Shown in pieces: positions 24,823 to 34,518 of a stretch of 64,000 nt of DNA. The notes under the pieces are model-generated. The model was not told where the DNA came from and ran no database searches. It was given only the letters and a program-made list of their open reading frames with translations. This DNA is from CALAGJ01 sp964293305. Its GTDB lineage: Bacteria; Bacteroidota; Bacteroidia; Chitinophagales; Chitinophagaceae. The stretch's first letter is position 1; every line of letters begins with the position of its first letter. The position numbers were made by a program, and so were the translations under genes. Location of the stretch: the NCBI GenBank assembly GCA_964293305.1, contig CAXYYO010000002.1:1-64000 (forward strand), written 5' to 3'.

Positions 24823-26109
24823 ATGAAAAAATTCTGTTTAGGATTTGCCCTTATTACTTTATCCATTTCATTTGCAAATGCACAGCTCTATCCTTTTCCC
24901 CACCATACAACCTATGCAGCCGGCACAATAAAGCCAAACAATTACACACAGCCGCAACTGGATCAGCAGGTAAAAGATTTTTACGATTTATGGAAAGCTA
25001 AATATTTAAAACAGGGTTGCTTACAATCGCAATATTATATCTGGTACAACGATAATGGCGATAATGGAAACGCCATTACAGTTTCGGAAGCCATTGGCTA
25101 TGGCATGGTGATAGAACCTTTAATGGCTGGTTACGATGCCAATGCAAGAACGTATTTTGATGGCTTGTATAACTGGTACAAAGCGCACCCAAGCTTTGTT
25201 AATCCAACGCTTATGAACTGGCAGCAAAATACCACCTGTAAAAGCATTGGCAATGATGCAGCCACAGACGGTGATCTTGACGCAGCATTTGGTTTACTGC
25301 TTGCCGATAAACAATGGGGCAGCAACGGTGCAATTAATTATTTACAGGCTGCAAAAGATATTATTAACGCCATTAAGTTAAGTGAAGTTTATTCTTCCAA
25401 TGCATTGCAACTGGGCGACTGGGCGCATACAAGTAATAAATACAAAAGCGGCACCCGGCCAAGCGATTTTATGTACGATCATCTGCGCTGTTTTAAACAG
25501 GCAACCGGTGATACAAAATGGGATGATGTGCTTAATAAATGCTATTCGCTCATTAGGAAAATGCAAACAAATTTCAGCAGCACAACTGGGCTTATTCCAG
25601 ATTTTATTCAGAATACAGATGGGGTGCCTTCGCCTGCGCCAGCCAATTATTTAGAAGGAAAAACAGATGATGATTATTCTTATAATTCGTGCCGTGTGCC
25701 CTGGCATGCAGGGTGCGACTATGTTTTAAATGGAGAAGCCCGTGCAAAAAATGCATGTGCCAAAATAAATAAATGGCTAAAAACGGCAACCGAAAATAAC
25801 CCTCAAAATATAAGGAGTGGTTATAAAATTAGCGGCGCAAATCTTGCCGGTACCAATTACGAAGACCTTTCTTTTATTGCACCTTTTGGTGTAAGCGCAA
25901 TGGTAAGCAGCACAAACCAAACATGGCTGAATGATATATGGAGCAATGTGCTGGCCACACCCATTACAAGGGATGGCTATTTTGGCAATACCATTAAAAT
26001 GATCTGCATGCTGGTAATGAGTGGCAATATGTGGACACCCATAAACACCACGGTAATTGCAAACAGTAACCCACCTTTAAAATTAATAGCAACTGCAGTG
26101 GAAAAATAA
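24823..26109 (+). CDS. Secreted GH8 glycoside hydrolase
   Basis: Exported family 8 endo-glycanase (cellulase, chitosanase or xylanase type), 428 residues. It has a signal peptide (MKKFCLGFALITLSISFANA). The general-acid Glu is in TVSEAIGYGMV, and the family signature with catalytic Asp is ATDGDLDAAFGLLLADKQWG. MNWQQNTT and DEDYSYNSCRVPW-like stretches are typical of the inverting (alpha/alpha)6 barrel. Start 24823 is chosen for the signal peptide; seven codons of open frame precede it. No sorting domain is seen. The gene appears somewhat GC-richer than its neighbours and is bracketed by REP hairpins at 24651 and 26388, which hints at transfer. Confidence 0.9.
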   Translation: MKKFCLGFALITLSISFANAQLYPFPHHTTYAAGTIKPNNYTQPQLDQQVKDFYDLWKAKYLKQGCLQSQYYIWYNDNGDNGNAITVSEAIGYGMVIEPLMAGYDANARTYFDGLYNWYKAHPSFVNPTLMNWQQNTTCKSIGNDAATDGDLDAAFGLLLADKQWGSNGAINYLQAAKDIINAIKLSEVYSSNALQLGDWAHTSNKYKSGTRPSDFMYDHLRCFKQATGDTKWDDVLNKCYSLIRKMQTNFSSTTGLIPDFIQNTDGVPSPAPANYLEGKTDDDYSYNSCRVPWHAGCDYVLNGEARAKNACAKINKWLKTATENNPQNIRSGYKISGANLAGTNYEDLSFIAPFGVSAMVSSTNQTWLNDIWSNVLATPITRDGYFGNTIKMICMLVMSGNMWTPINTTVIANSNPPLKLIATAVEK

Positions 26110-26387
26110 ATAAAGTATGGTAAGCAAAAAGCAGTTAAGCGTCTATTGCTTAACTGATTTTTGTTTTTTAAATGTATTTTTTTGAGAAGGACAGTATAAC
26201 TTTTTTCAAGGTTCCATGCGTCGCACATTTTTTATATGCAGGAAGTGAAGCAGCAGTTCCAACCTTCACAAGTTCAAGAAGTTGTTGCATACAAAGAAAA
26301 CTTGAACCTTTGGACCTCGTCAAGATGTGAACCACAGCTCAGAACCGTTCTGAACATAAAAGTGAGTGAGTGATACAACGAGGATTT

Positions 26388-26426
26388 CCTTCCCAATAAA
26401 GTCTCAGAAAGGACGTTGCGGCAAAG
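26388..26426. repeat. Degenerate REP hairpin 5
   Basis: The stretch from CCTTCCCA to GACGTTGCGGCAAAG aligns with hairpin 4 with about five substitutions. The left arm is eroded (AATAAAGTC for GCAACGTC). Confidence 0.65.
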
Positions 26427-26520
26427 AAATTAGATGCCTTTATTTTGAAATGGCAAATGCAAATGAAGTTGTTTATAATTGGTTTCCTTTCCCAAAACAT
26501 CTCCACTTCAGGGTTTTACG
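26427..26520 (+). pseudogene. Decayed RAYT scrap plus degenerate REP hairpin 6
   Basis: Codons give CLYFEMANANEVVYNWFPF, which aligns with LLLFELTNGYEFVYKWFIH of the intact RAYT copy. This small piece of a diverged transposase is followed at 26485-26520 by CCTTTCCCAAAACATCTCCA and further bases, a worn version of hairpin 1. It represents a third, much older element. Confidence 0.55.
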
Positions 26521-26555
26521 AAACAATTGTAAAAATTCTCCTGCAACGGCTTTCT

Positions 26556-28457
26556 TTATTTTACTATCAGCACATTTATTGCATCAAGTTTATGTCTTAC
26601 CGCATTTACAGTATCACCATAAATAATATCTTTTATGCCCTTGTGGCCATGGCTGCCCAATACCAATAAATCAGCATTACAAAGTTTTGTAAGTCTTACT
26701 ATTTCATTGATGCGATCATAATAGCCCAGCATGTATTGTGCCTGATAACCCATTGCTTTAAGCTGAGCAGTTAAAGATTCCATACGCTGCACATCATATC
26801 TTGTTTCCTGATCATCACTTAAATCTCCTGCATAGTTTGCCGGTGCTGTTTCCACAATATGGATAAGTGTATAAAAGGCATTGACATTGCCCTGTTGAAG
26901 TGCATTACTGATTACTTTTTCATCATTGGCATTAAAATCTAAAGCTATGGCTACATTATTTACCGCAGGTATTTGTCGTGGTTTTAATTGTGGAATAGGC
27001 CCATGTAAATCAACGCTTCGCTCTTGCTCATTCCTGCGCAGCAGGGGATAAATAAGCATGGAGAAAAATAAAGCTACAAAACCTAATGCTGCTGCTATTA
27101 TAATGATTTTAATGCCGGTGTTTCCCGGTATTTGCATAAAGGAAGTAATTTCATTAAATACCAATCTTACATTTAAAAAAATAAGTATAAAAGCAACAAG
27201 GGCGGCAATAATTTTTGTGGGTAGTTTTATGGCAAACTCTCCCATCTTCTTTTTATTACTTACAAAATATATGAGTGGAATAATGGCAAAGCCCAATTGC
27301 ATACTAAGTAATACCTGGCTCAGTACTAGCAGGTCGTCCACCTTTGTTTCACCATAAATTAGAATGACAATAACTGCAGGGATAATAGCGAGTAATCTTG
27401 TAATCAGTCTTCTCAACCAGGGGTTAATACGCAGGTGCAAATAACCTTCCATCACTATTTGCCCCGCCAGGGTTCCGGTTACTGTAGAGCTCTGTCCAGA
27501 AGCTATTAGTGCTACAGCAAAAAGTATAGGTGCCAATGATGAGCCCAGTAATGGATCTAACAAACGATGAGCGTCTTCAATTTTTGCTACATCGCTATTG
27601 CCACTGTAAAAAAACGCTGATGCAGCCAAAATCAAAATGGCAGCATTTACAAAAAATGCGGCATTGAGTGCTATTGCACTATCAATAAAGTTATACTTCA
27701 AGGCTTTTTTGATACTAGCACTATCCATTTTTATTTTTCTGGTTTGTACCAATGCAGAATGGAGGTATAGATTATGTGGCATTACAGTAGCTCCTATAAT
27801 ACCCACTGCTATATATAATGCATTTTCATTGAGCGATGAAGGAATCAAACCTTTCGCCACTTCCGCCATTTCTGGCTTTGCCAGTATCATTTCAATAAAA
27901 AAGGAAACAGCTATAACAGCTACCAATGCAATAATAAATGCTTCCATAAATTTCATTCCTTTTTTCTGTAAATAGAAAATGAGGAAAGTATCCAATACAG
28001 TTATAACAACACCCCATATCAATGGAAGTCCAGTAAGTAATTTTAGTCCTAAAGCCATGCCCAGCACTTCTGCAAGGTCTGTGGCTGCTATGGCTAACTC
28101 TGCCAATATGTATAGAGAAAAATTGACCACTCTTGGATAAGTTTCTCTGTTTGCCTGAGCCAAATCCAATCGTCTTACTATACCCAATCTTGCACTCATA
28201 CTTTGTAGTAATAATGCCATCATATTACTCATGAGTAGCACCCAGATTAACTGATACCCAAACTGTGCACCCCCTTGCAAATCGGTAGCCCAGTTACCGG
28301 GATCCATATAGCCCACACTTACCAAATATGCCGGACCTAGAAATGGTAAAATTTTCCTCCATCCTTTTCTAGGTAGGTTTGTATTTACACTATTATTCAC
28401 CTCACTCAATGAACTGCCGGGCAAAATGGTATAATGCTGGGTTTTATCTGACTGCAT
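26556..28457 (-). CDS. Nramp divalent metal transporter fused to universal stress protein domain
   Basis: Inner-membrane H+/Mn2+ or Fe2+ symporter of the Nramp family, with a soluble C-terminal domain. Nramp marks are MDPGNWATDLQGG in helix 1 and the metal-site MPHNLYLHSALV in helix 6. About eleven helices span residues 35-470. After a linker (QERSVDLHGPIPQLKPRQIP), residues 485-633 form a USP domain (IALDFNANDEKVI, then LVLGSHGHKGIKDIIYGDT), possibly nucleotide-binding and regulatory. The 633-residue fusion is known in Bacteroidota. It is monocistronic and divergent from a lipoprotein gene. Confidence 0.92.
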   Translation of the reverse strand: MQSDKTQHYTILPGSSLSEVNNSVNTNLPRKGWRKILPFLGPAYLVSVGYMDPGNWATDLQGGAQFGYQLIWVLLMSNMMALLLQSMSARLGIVRRLDLAQANRETYPRVVNFSLYILAELAIAATDLAEVLGMALGLKLLTGLPLIWGVVITVLDTFLIFYLQKKGMKFMEAFIIALVAVIAVSFFIEMILAKPEMAEVAKGLIPSSLNENALYIAVGIIGATVMPHNLYLHSALVQTRKIKMDSASIKKALKYNFIDSAIALNAAFFVNAAILILAASAFFYSGNSDVAKIEDAHRLLDPLLGSSLAPILFAVALIASGQSSTVTGTLAGQIVMEGYLHLRINPWLRRLITRLLAIIPAVIVILIYGETKVDDLLVLSQVLLSMQLGFAIIPLIYFVSNKKKMGEFAIKLPTKIIAALVAFILIFLNVRLVFNEITSFMQIPGNTGIKIIIIAAALGFVALFFSMLIYPLLRRNEQERSVDLHGPIPQLKPRQIPAVNNVAIALDFNANDEKVISNALQQGNVNAFYTLIHIVETAPANYAGDLSDDQETRYDVQRMESLTAQLKAMGYQAQYMLGYYDRINEIVRLTKLCNADLLVLGSHGHKGIKDIIYGDTVNAVRHKLDAINVLIVK

Positions 28458-28577
28458 TTATTTTTCTATTTGAAAATGAAGCTTTTAGCTCTCGAAAACT
28501 TCATTAATTATTTGTAAAATTAAAAAATAATTGTTGACTTATAATCAGGGACATTACTTTTATCTGAAATCGAAACA

Positions 28578-29528
28578 ATGAGATACTATATGTTGTTCTG
28601 TTTTTTTATTTTTTGTATTGCCTGCGGCAATGATGATATTGATTTATCCGGTGATACTGCACTAAAGGCTGAAAACTTCTATCAACTATTTACACCAATT
28701 AGCAATAGTAAAAAAATTACAGACACAGGTTTAATTCGTGCCGGAGATACCATTCAAATCAAAATCAAATTACTCCATCAATTTGTACCCGATTCAATTA
28801 CAACAAAAGCCACTGGAAAAAAAGCAGATGCATACACCATCTTCCCTGTGGGTTATATTGGCAAGGAAGAGCAGGAAAAATATCTTTTGATAAAATATGT
28901 AAAAAAGAAAGAAGCAACACTTTGGGTATATGTACTTGGCGTGGACAATCAGTATAAAGCAGCCATGAAATTGCTGAGTAACAATGTAAATGATAAATAT
29001 AGTAGGGATATATTAATAACGCCAGAGCCAACATTTATAAACAACAAAGAAAAAATTACCTCAGACAATACTTACTATACAAAAATTGCAATGGCATATA
29101 ATGCTGCTGATAATAGTTTTATGAATGTAATGAGAGATAGCAATGAAGATGATGATGAAAATGTAGTTATCAATCCAATCGATACCTTACTACAAAAAAA
29201 TAAATACAGTGGAAATTATAGCAGAGATAAAAGAAATTTCATAAGCCTACGAGATGGCAAAAATGACTCTGCTTATCAATTCTTTTTGCATATTGACAAA
29301 CAAAATGGTGTATGCACCGGAGAATTAAAATCCACTTTCATCATCAATAAAAAAGGAATTGCTGCATATAGAGAAAGTGGCGACCCCTGTGTTATAAATT
29401 TTACCTTTTCATCCAATACTGTTGTTATGCTAGAAGAAGGAAGTTGTGGCAATAGGCGGGGCATGGATTGCTTATTTGATGATACCTTTAAAAAACAAAA
29501 GCCCGCAAAAGAAAGATCAAAACAATAG
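28578..29528 (+). CDS. Hypothetical lipoprotein
   Basis: A 316-residue protein with no family I can name. The leader MRYYMLFCFFIFCIAC with lipobox-like CIAC (Cys16) predicts a lipoprotein. The middle is rich in Lys, Asp and Asn. Near the C-terminus DPCVINFTFSSNTVVMLEEG, SCGNRRGMDCLFDDTFKK forms a Cys-containing beta-rich module that resembles a recurring tail motif in Bacteroidota envelope proteins. The lipobox codons (ATT GCC TGC GGC AAT) form a TTGCCTGCGGCAA palindrome. Confidence 0.75.
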   Translation: MRYYMLFCFFIFCIACGNDDIDLSGDTALKAENFYQLFTPISNSKKITDTGLIRAGDTIQIKIKLLHQFVPDSITTKATGKKADAYTIFPVGYIGKEEQEKYLLIKYVKKKEATLWVYVLGVDNQYKAAMKLLSNNVNDKYSRDILITPEPTFINNKEKITSDNTYYTKIAMAYNAADNSFMNVMRDSNEDDDENVVINPIDTLLQKNKYSGNYSRDKRNFISLRDGKNDSAYQFFLHIDKQNGVCTGELKSTFIINKKGIAAYRESGDPCVINFTFSSNTVVMLEEGSCGNRRGMDCLFDDTFKKQKPAKERSKQ

Positions 29529-29831
29529 ATTGTATTTGAGAAAATAGCCTGCTTTTTATTAACTGTGATTTTTTTTGTGCATAAAGTTTTGGGTTAAAAC
29601 TGCAAAAAAATAAGAGCCAAAAACTTTCAATATTTAATTACTACCCCTACGGGGAATGATTTGGCGTATCAAAATATCTTAATAAAGCATGTATAATACG
29701 GGTTCACCTATAAACTAAATTCACACAACTGCCTCCAAAATCCTCTTTTACACCAATTCTCCACAATAGAAATTGCCTTTTAGACGTTTCGGCTTTTTTA
29801 GGATAAATTCGCAGTAGAAAATATAAATAAA
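29529..29831. other. 303-nt intergenic region before smc
   Basis: AT-rich. It contains hairpin copy 3 (29644) and, at 29804-29811, TAAATTCG, a near match to the TAnnTTTG -7 box 20 nt before the smc start, without a good -33. I see no gene. Confidence 0.5.
29644..29660 (-). repeat. Short dispersed hairpin, copy 3 (inverted)
   Basis: CCCC-TAC-GGGG followed by AATGAT; the reverse complement is ATCATT-CCCCGTAGGGG. It is one base different from copy 2 at 19785. Confidence 0.65.
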
Positions 29832-32800
29832 GTGCGTTTAAAGCAATTAGAAATAAAGGGATTTAAAAGTTTTGCAGATAAAACTATTGTAAATTTCGAT
29901 GAAGGCATTACAGGCATTATCGGACCAAATGGTTGTGGTAAAAGTAATATTATTGATAGTATAAGATGGGTAATAGGTGAGCAAAAAATTAGCTCATTGC
30001 GCAGCGAAAACTTAGAAGCACTTGTATTCAATGGCTCTAAAACCCGCAGTGCAAGCGGTTTGGCGGAAGTGAGCCTTACATTTGAAAATACAAAAAATTT
30101 ATTGCCGATTGAGTTTAGTACAGTTAGGGTAACTCGCCGCTTTTTTAAAAATGGGGAAAGTGAATATAGGCTGAATGATGTGGCTTGCCGCTTAAAAGAT
30201 ATTCATAACCTCTTTATGGATACGGGTGTAAGTAATGATAGCTATGCCATAATAGAACTGGGCATGGTGGATGATATTATAAAAGATAAAGACAACAGCC
30301 GCCGCCGCATGCTAGAGCAGGCAGCCGGTATTACGATTTATAAAACCAGAAAGAAAGAAGCAAAGGCAAAATTAGATGCCACAGAAGGTGACCTTAATCG
30401 TATTGAAGACCTGCTTTTTGAAATACATAATCAATTAAAAACTTTAGAAAGTCAGGCAAGAAAAGCTGAAAAATATCATGAACTAAAGAAAGAGTACAAA
30501 GAGATATATATTGAATTGGCAAAAGCCAGTTTGGAGGGTTTTAATATAACCTACAAAACCTTAAATGAACAACAAGAAACGGAAACAGATAGGCGCAGCC
30601 AACTTGAGGCTCAAGTAGCTATTTCAGAAGCTGCACTTGAACAGGAAAAGCTGCGATTTATTGAAAAAGAAAAATTGCTACAATCACAGCAGCATGCTTT
30701 TAATGAACTACAGCAGCAACTGCGTACAAAAGAAAATGATAAAAATCTGGCCTCCCAAAAGTTGCATTATCTCAAAGAAAAAGAAACAAATCTTGTACAG
30801 TTTTTAGAAAAGGCTGCAGGCCAGCAAAAAAATTTAGAAGACTCTATAGCGTTTACAGAAAAGCAGGTGGTAGATGAAACTGCACATGCAGTAGAGGCAA
30901 AAGAAAGAACGGATGTAAACCGCAAGGAAGCAGACAATCTACGGATATCTCTAGATGATAAGCGCAGTGCTACAGATATGGCTAGAAGCGGTTATCAACA
31001 AGTGCAAAGAAGCCAGTTTGATGCGGAGAAAAAAGTGGCAGTAGCAGATACCAACATTCTGAACCTACAGCGCAGCATCTGGCAAATATCACAGGAGCAG
31101 CAGGAGCGGAGTAGCCAGCAAAAACAACTGGACAGTGAATTGGAGCAAAAGCAATTTCAGTTAGATGATGCCAAGCAAAATTTAACGGCGATGAAAGAGC
31201 AGCATGAACAAACAAAACTCCAGATTTTAGATACACAAAGTGAACTGGAAAAACTTCGTTCTACACTTGCAGAAGAAAATAGAAAGATAGATGCGCTACG
31301 CAATGAGCACAACCTGCTAAAGAGTATGATTGACAGTATGGAAGGCTATCCGGAAAGCATTCGATTTTTAAAAAATAACCCAGATTGGGCTACCGCATCA
31401 CCCATACTTTCAGATATCATTTATGTGCAGGAAGCCTATAGAGCTGCCGTTGAAAATGTATTGTCGCCCTACCTCAATTATTATGTGGTAAATAATTTGC
31501 AGGAAGGTATGCAGGCCGTTCATTTATTAGATGAAAAACAAAAAGGTAAAGCAAACTTTTTATTGTTAGATAAAATAAAAGAGCAGGATACAGTATACCA
31601 TCAACCGGCCAATACAATCAAAGTATTGGATGTAATAGAAGTAGATGAACCTTATAAGAAATTGGCTGACTATTTATTGGGAAATGTATTTATAGCCGAA
31701 AACGAAGATGCTTTAGAAAATAGCAACGGAACTGTGGTTATAGAAAAAACAGGACGCTATGTTAAAGGTAAATACACTTTAACCGGAGGTAGTGTGGGAG
31801 TGTTTGAAGGCAAGAGAATAGGAAGGCTTAAAAATTTAGAAAAACTTCAGGATGAAATTGTATTGCAGGATGCTGTAGTAAATGCACTGCGTGCTGAAAT
31901 AAAATTAAAACATGATGCGGTTATTCTCTACAATGAGCAACTAAAAGAAAAAGAAATAAGGGAAGCAGAAAGCCAAATAAATCAGTGGACTAATCAGGTT
32001 TTTGCACTAAAAAATAAATTGGAGAATATTCAGCATTTACAAGCATCTACACAGAAAAACCTGGCTGATATGGAAGACCGAAAGCAGCAGGAAATGGATA
32101 GCAATATTGATATTAAAGAATTGCTTACTGACTTGAATGAGCGCCTCCAATCTGCTGCCACTACACTTCAAACGGCAGAAGATAATTATAAGAATGCAGA
32201 AGCCCTATACAATGAATCAAATGCAAAATATAATGAAGCCAACCTTACACAAACCAAGCTCCTTAGTAAGGTAAGTGCACTTCAGCAAGAATTTGAGTTT
32301 AAGCAAAACCAACTCAAAGAACTGCATTTACAAGTGGCACAAAACTCAAATCAGCGTAGTAATATAAGCGAGGAAATTTTACAAAGTAATACACAGTTGA
32401 AGACTTTGGAAGTTGAATTAATAGAACAACTAAAGCTGAAGCAAGAAGAGGAATTAAAACTGAATCAAGCAGATCAGTCTTATTATAATTTGCGAAATGA
32501 ATTGCAGGAAAAAGAAGCGGCTTTAAAACTGCTTCATAAGTCAAAAGAACAAACTGAACACTTACTGAGTGAATTAAAAGATAAGCTTAGTGAACTCAAG
32601 TTACAGTTAGCTGGAATGAAGGAAAGACTACATGTAGAATTTCGCATACAGGTAGAAGAAATTTTGGATGAGCCACGCCAAAATAACCTTAGCCAAGAAG
32701 AACTGCAAGCATCAAATGACCGTATTCGAAAGCGTTTGGAAAATATGGGCGAAGTAAACCCAATGGCCATAGAAGCTTATGATGAAATGAAAAAACGATA

Positions 32801-33350
32801 TGAATTTATCGTAGAACAAAAAAATGATTTAGTAGCCGCAAAAGAAAGTTTATTACAAACTATTCAAGAGGTAGAAGCCACTGCCAATCAACAGTTTTTA
32901 GAAACCTTTAATAAGGTAAGAGAAAATTTTCAGCAAGTATTTAAAGCCTTGTTTACAGATGAAGATACAGCTGATATGATTCTTGAAAATCCTGAAAATT
33001 TGGCTGAAACAGGGATAGATATTATAGCAAAGCCAAAAGGAAAAAGACCTTCATCCATTACACAATTAAGTGGTGGGGAAAAAACATTAACAGCTACTGC
33101 ACTATTATTTGCTATTTACCTCATAAAGCCGGCCCCATTCTGTATTTTGGATGAAGTGGACGCTCCGCTTGATGATGCCAATGTGAGTAAATTTACCCAG
33201 ATGATTCAAAAGTTTAGCGACAATTCCCAGTTCATTATTATAACACATAATAAAATGACGATGGGAAGTGTGGATGTTATTTATGGAGTTACCATGCAGG
33301 AGCCCGGAGTAAGTAAATTGGTGCCGGTAGATTTTCGCAATTTGAACTAA
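29832..33350 (+). CDS. smc: Chromosome segregation protein SMC
   Basis: Cytoplasmic ATPase of the condensin-like SMC complex, 1172 residues. Head half one has Walker A GPNGCGKSNIIDSIRWVIGE (about 32-51). A first coiled coil covers about 165-500 and the hinge lies around 500-650 (MEGYPESIRFLKNN onward). A second coiled coil covers about 670-1010. Head half two has the signature LSGGEKTLTATALLFA and Walker B FCILDEVDAPLDDANV, then the D-loop and THNK. The start is GTG at 29832, which gives the expected RLKQLEIKGFKSFADKT N-terminus. The GT9 gene follows after 17 nt and is probably co-transcribed. Confidence 0.97.
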   Translation: MRLKQLEIKGFKSFADKTIVNFDEGITGIIGPNGCGKSNIIDSIRWVIGEQKISSLRSENLEALVFNGSKTRSASGLAEVSLTFENTKNLLPIEFSTVRVTRRFFKNGESEYRLNDVACRLKDIHNLFMDTGVSNDSYAIIELGMVDDIIKDKDNSRRRMLEQAAGITIYKTRKKEAKAKLDATEGDLNRIEDLLFEIHNQLKTLESQARKAEKYHELKKEYKEIYIELAKASLEGFNITYKTLNEQQETETDRRSQLEAQVAISEAALEQEKLRFIEKEKLLQSQQHAFNELQQQLRTKENDKNLASQKLHYLKEKETNLVQFLEKAAGQQKNLEDSIAFTEKQVVDETAHAVEAKERTDVNRKEADNLRISLDDKRSATDMARSGYQQVQRSQFDAEKKVAVADTNILNLQRSIWQISQEQQERSSQQKQLDSELEQKQFQLDDAKQNLTAMKEQHEQTKLQILDTQSELEKLRSTLAEENRKIDALRNEHNLLKSMIDSMEGYPESIRFLKNNPDWATASPILSDIIYVQEAYRAAVENVLSPYLNYYVVNNLQEGMQAVHLLDEKQKGKANFLLLDKIKEQDTVYHQPANTIKVLDVIEVDEPYKKLADYLLGNVFIAENEDALENSNGTVVIEKTGRYVKGKYTLTGGSVGVFEGKRIGRLKNLEKLQDEIVLQDAVVNALRAEIKLKHDAVILYNEQLKEKEIREAESQINQWTNQVFALKNKLENIQHLQASTQKNLADMEDRKQQEMDSNIDIKELLTDLNERLQSAATTLQTAEDNYKNAEALYNESNAKYNEANLTQTKLLSKVSALQQEFEFKQNQLKELHLQVAQNSNQRSNISEEILQSNTQLKTLEVELIEQLKLKQEEELKLNQADQSYYNLRNELQEKEAALKLLHKSKEQTEHLLSELKDKLSELKLQLAGMKERLHVEFRIQVEEILDEPRQNNLSQEELQASNDRIRKRLENMGEVNPMAIEAYDEMKKRYEFIVEQKNDLVAAKESLLQTIQEVEATANQQFLETFNKVRENFQQVFKALFTDEDTADMILENPENLAETGIDIIAKPKGKRPSSITQLSGGEKTLTATALLFAIYLIKPAPFCILDEVDAPLDDANVSKFTQMIQKFSDNSQFIIITHNKMTMGSVDVIYGVTMQEPGVSKLVPVDFRNLN

Positions 33351-33367
33351 AACTTTTTTTCAACAGC

Positions 33368-34381
33368 ATGGGATTGGTTCCAAAATTTTTAATTCTCCGC
33401 TTTTCTTCCATTGGAGATATTGTATTGACCACACCTGTAATACGATGTTTGAAAAAGCAATTGCCTGCGGCAGAAATACATTATGTAACACGTGCAGGTT
33501 ATGCATCCGTATTAGCCAATAACCCATATATCACAAAGCTACATTTGGTTACCGAGGAAAATGAATCGGCATTGATTAATCATTTAAAAACATTGAAGTT
33601 TGATTATATCATAGATCTACATCATAATATACGCACCCTTCGATATAAAATTGCCCTTCACAAAGCCAATTCATTTTCTTTTAATAAACTGAATATTCAG
33701 AAATGGCTACTAACCACTTTTAAAATCAACAAACTACCAGCAAAGCATATCGTTGATCGATATATGGGCGCATTAGCATCCTTTAAAATAAAGAATGATG
33801 GGGATGGGCTTGATTTTTTTATTGGTAAAAATGATATTGTTCCAAAAACAGATTTACCACTCACACACTTGCATGGGTATATAGCCATTGCCGTAGGTGC
33901 AGCACATGCTACCAAACGAATACCTGTAGAAAAATTAAAAGCCTTGTGTGCTGCAATTGATCACCCAATTGTACTTCTAGGTGGTAAAGAAGATTTTGAA
34001 ATAGCACATCAAGTAGATGAATCTGATACAGTAAAAATTTATAATGCCTGCGGCAAATTCAATCTTGCTGAAACTGCCTTTTTGATACAAGAAAGCAGCC
34101 TACTCATTACCTCGGACACAGGCTTGATGCATATGGCAGCAGCATTTAAAAAAAGAATCGTTATTGTATGGGGAAATACTGTACCTCAGTTTGGCATGTA
34201 TCCTTATTATGGCCATCATAAAAACAGAAGCAGATATGCAGAAGTGCCTGATTTGTCCTGCAGGCCATGCAGCAAAATTGGTTATAATGAATGTCCAAAA
34301 AAACATTTCAATTGTATGCAACTTCAAAATATGGAAACCATAGCTACTATGGCGGAGGAGTTATTGGCCATAGAAAGATAG
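33368..34381 (+). CDS. Glycosyltransferase family 9 (heptosyltransferase-like)
   Basis: GT9 enzyme of the ADP-heptose:LPS heptosyltransferase type, 337 residues, acting at the inner leaflet in LPS core assembly. The N-terminal FLILRFSSIGDIVLTTPVIR and the C-terminal SSLLITSDTGLMHMAAAFKK (nucleotide-sugar-binding part) are diagnostic. A Cys-rich stretch (LSCRPCSKIGYNECPKKHFN) is common in Bacteroidota members. The acceptor is not determinable. It follows smc by 17 nt. Two TGCCTGCGGCA words occur in it, coding PAA and ACG in different frames. Confidence 0.92.
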   Translation: MGLVPKFLILRFSSIGDIVLTTPVIRCLKKQLPAAEIHYVTRAGYASVLANNPYITKLHLVTEENESALINHLKTLKFDYIIDLHHNIRTLRYKIALHKANSFSFNKLNIQKWLLTTFKINKLPAKHIVDRYMGALASFKIKNDGDGLDFFIGKNDIVPKTDLPLTHLHGYIAIAVGAAHATKRIPVEKLKALCAAIDHPIVLLGGKEDFEIAHQVDESDTVKIYNACGKFNLAETAFLIQESSLLITSDTGLMHMAAAFKKRIVIVWGNTVPQFGMYPYYGHHKNRSRYAEVPDLSCRPCSKIGYNECPKKHFNCMQLQNMETIATMAEELLAIER

Positions 34382-34518
34382 AGACGAACAGGGTTTTTGA
34401 TGTAAGATAATAAACCAGAGTATTATATTGTTAAGATTATATGTGCATTGCGTTTAGCAATACCAAATATTACGCACACACGTTTATGCAAATAACATAT
34501 TAATAGAATTTGCATCGC

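Larger units (their letters stand above)
26110..26555. other. 446-nt non-coding region with decayed REP/RAYT DNA
   Basis: It holds an inverted pair GTTCAAG/CTTGAAC (26272-26307), a CAGAAC-C-GTTCTG palindrome (26340-26352), and then two degenerate REP hairpins around a RAYT scrap, listed separately. I see no intact gene. Confidence 0.6.

Noticed and set aside
28618..28634. TTGCCTGCGGCAATGAT as a fifth intergenic hairpin copy
   Set aside because: It lies in the lipobox codons of a gene and has the TGCCTGCGGCA core, so it belongs to the coding-region word instead.
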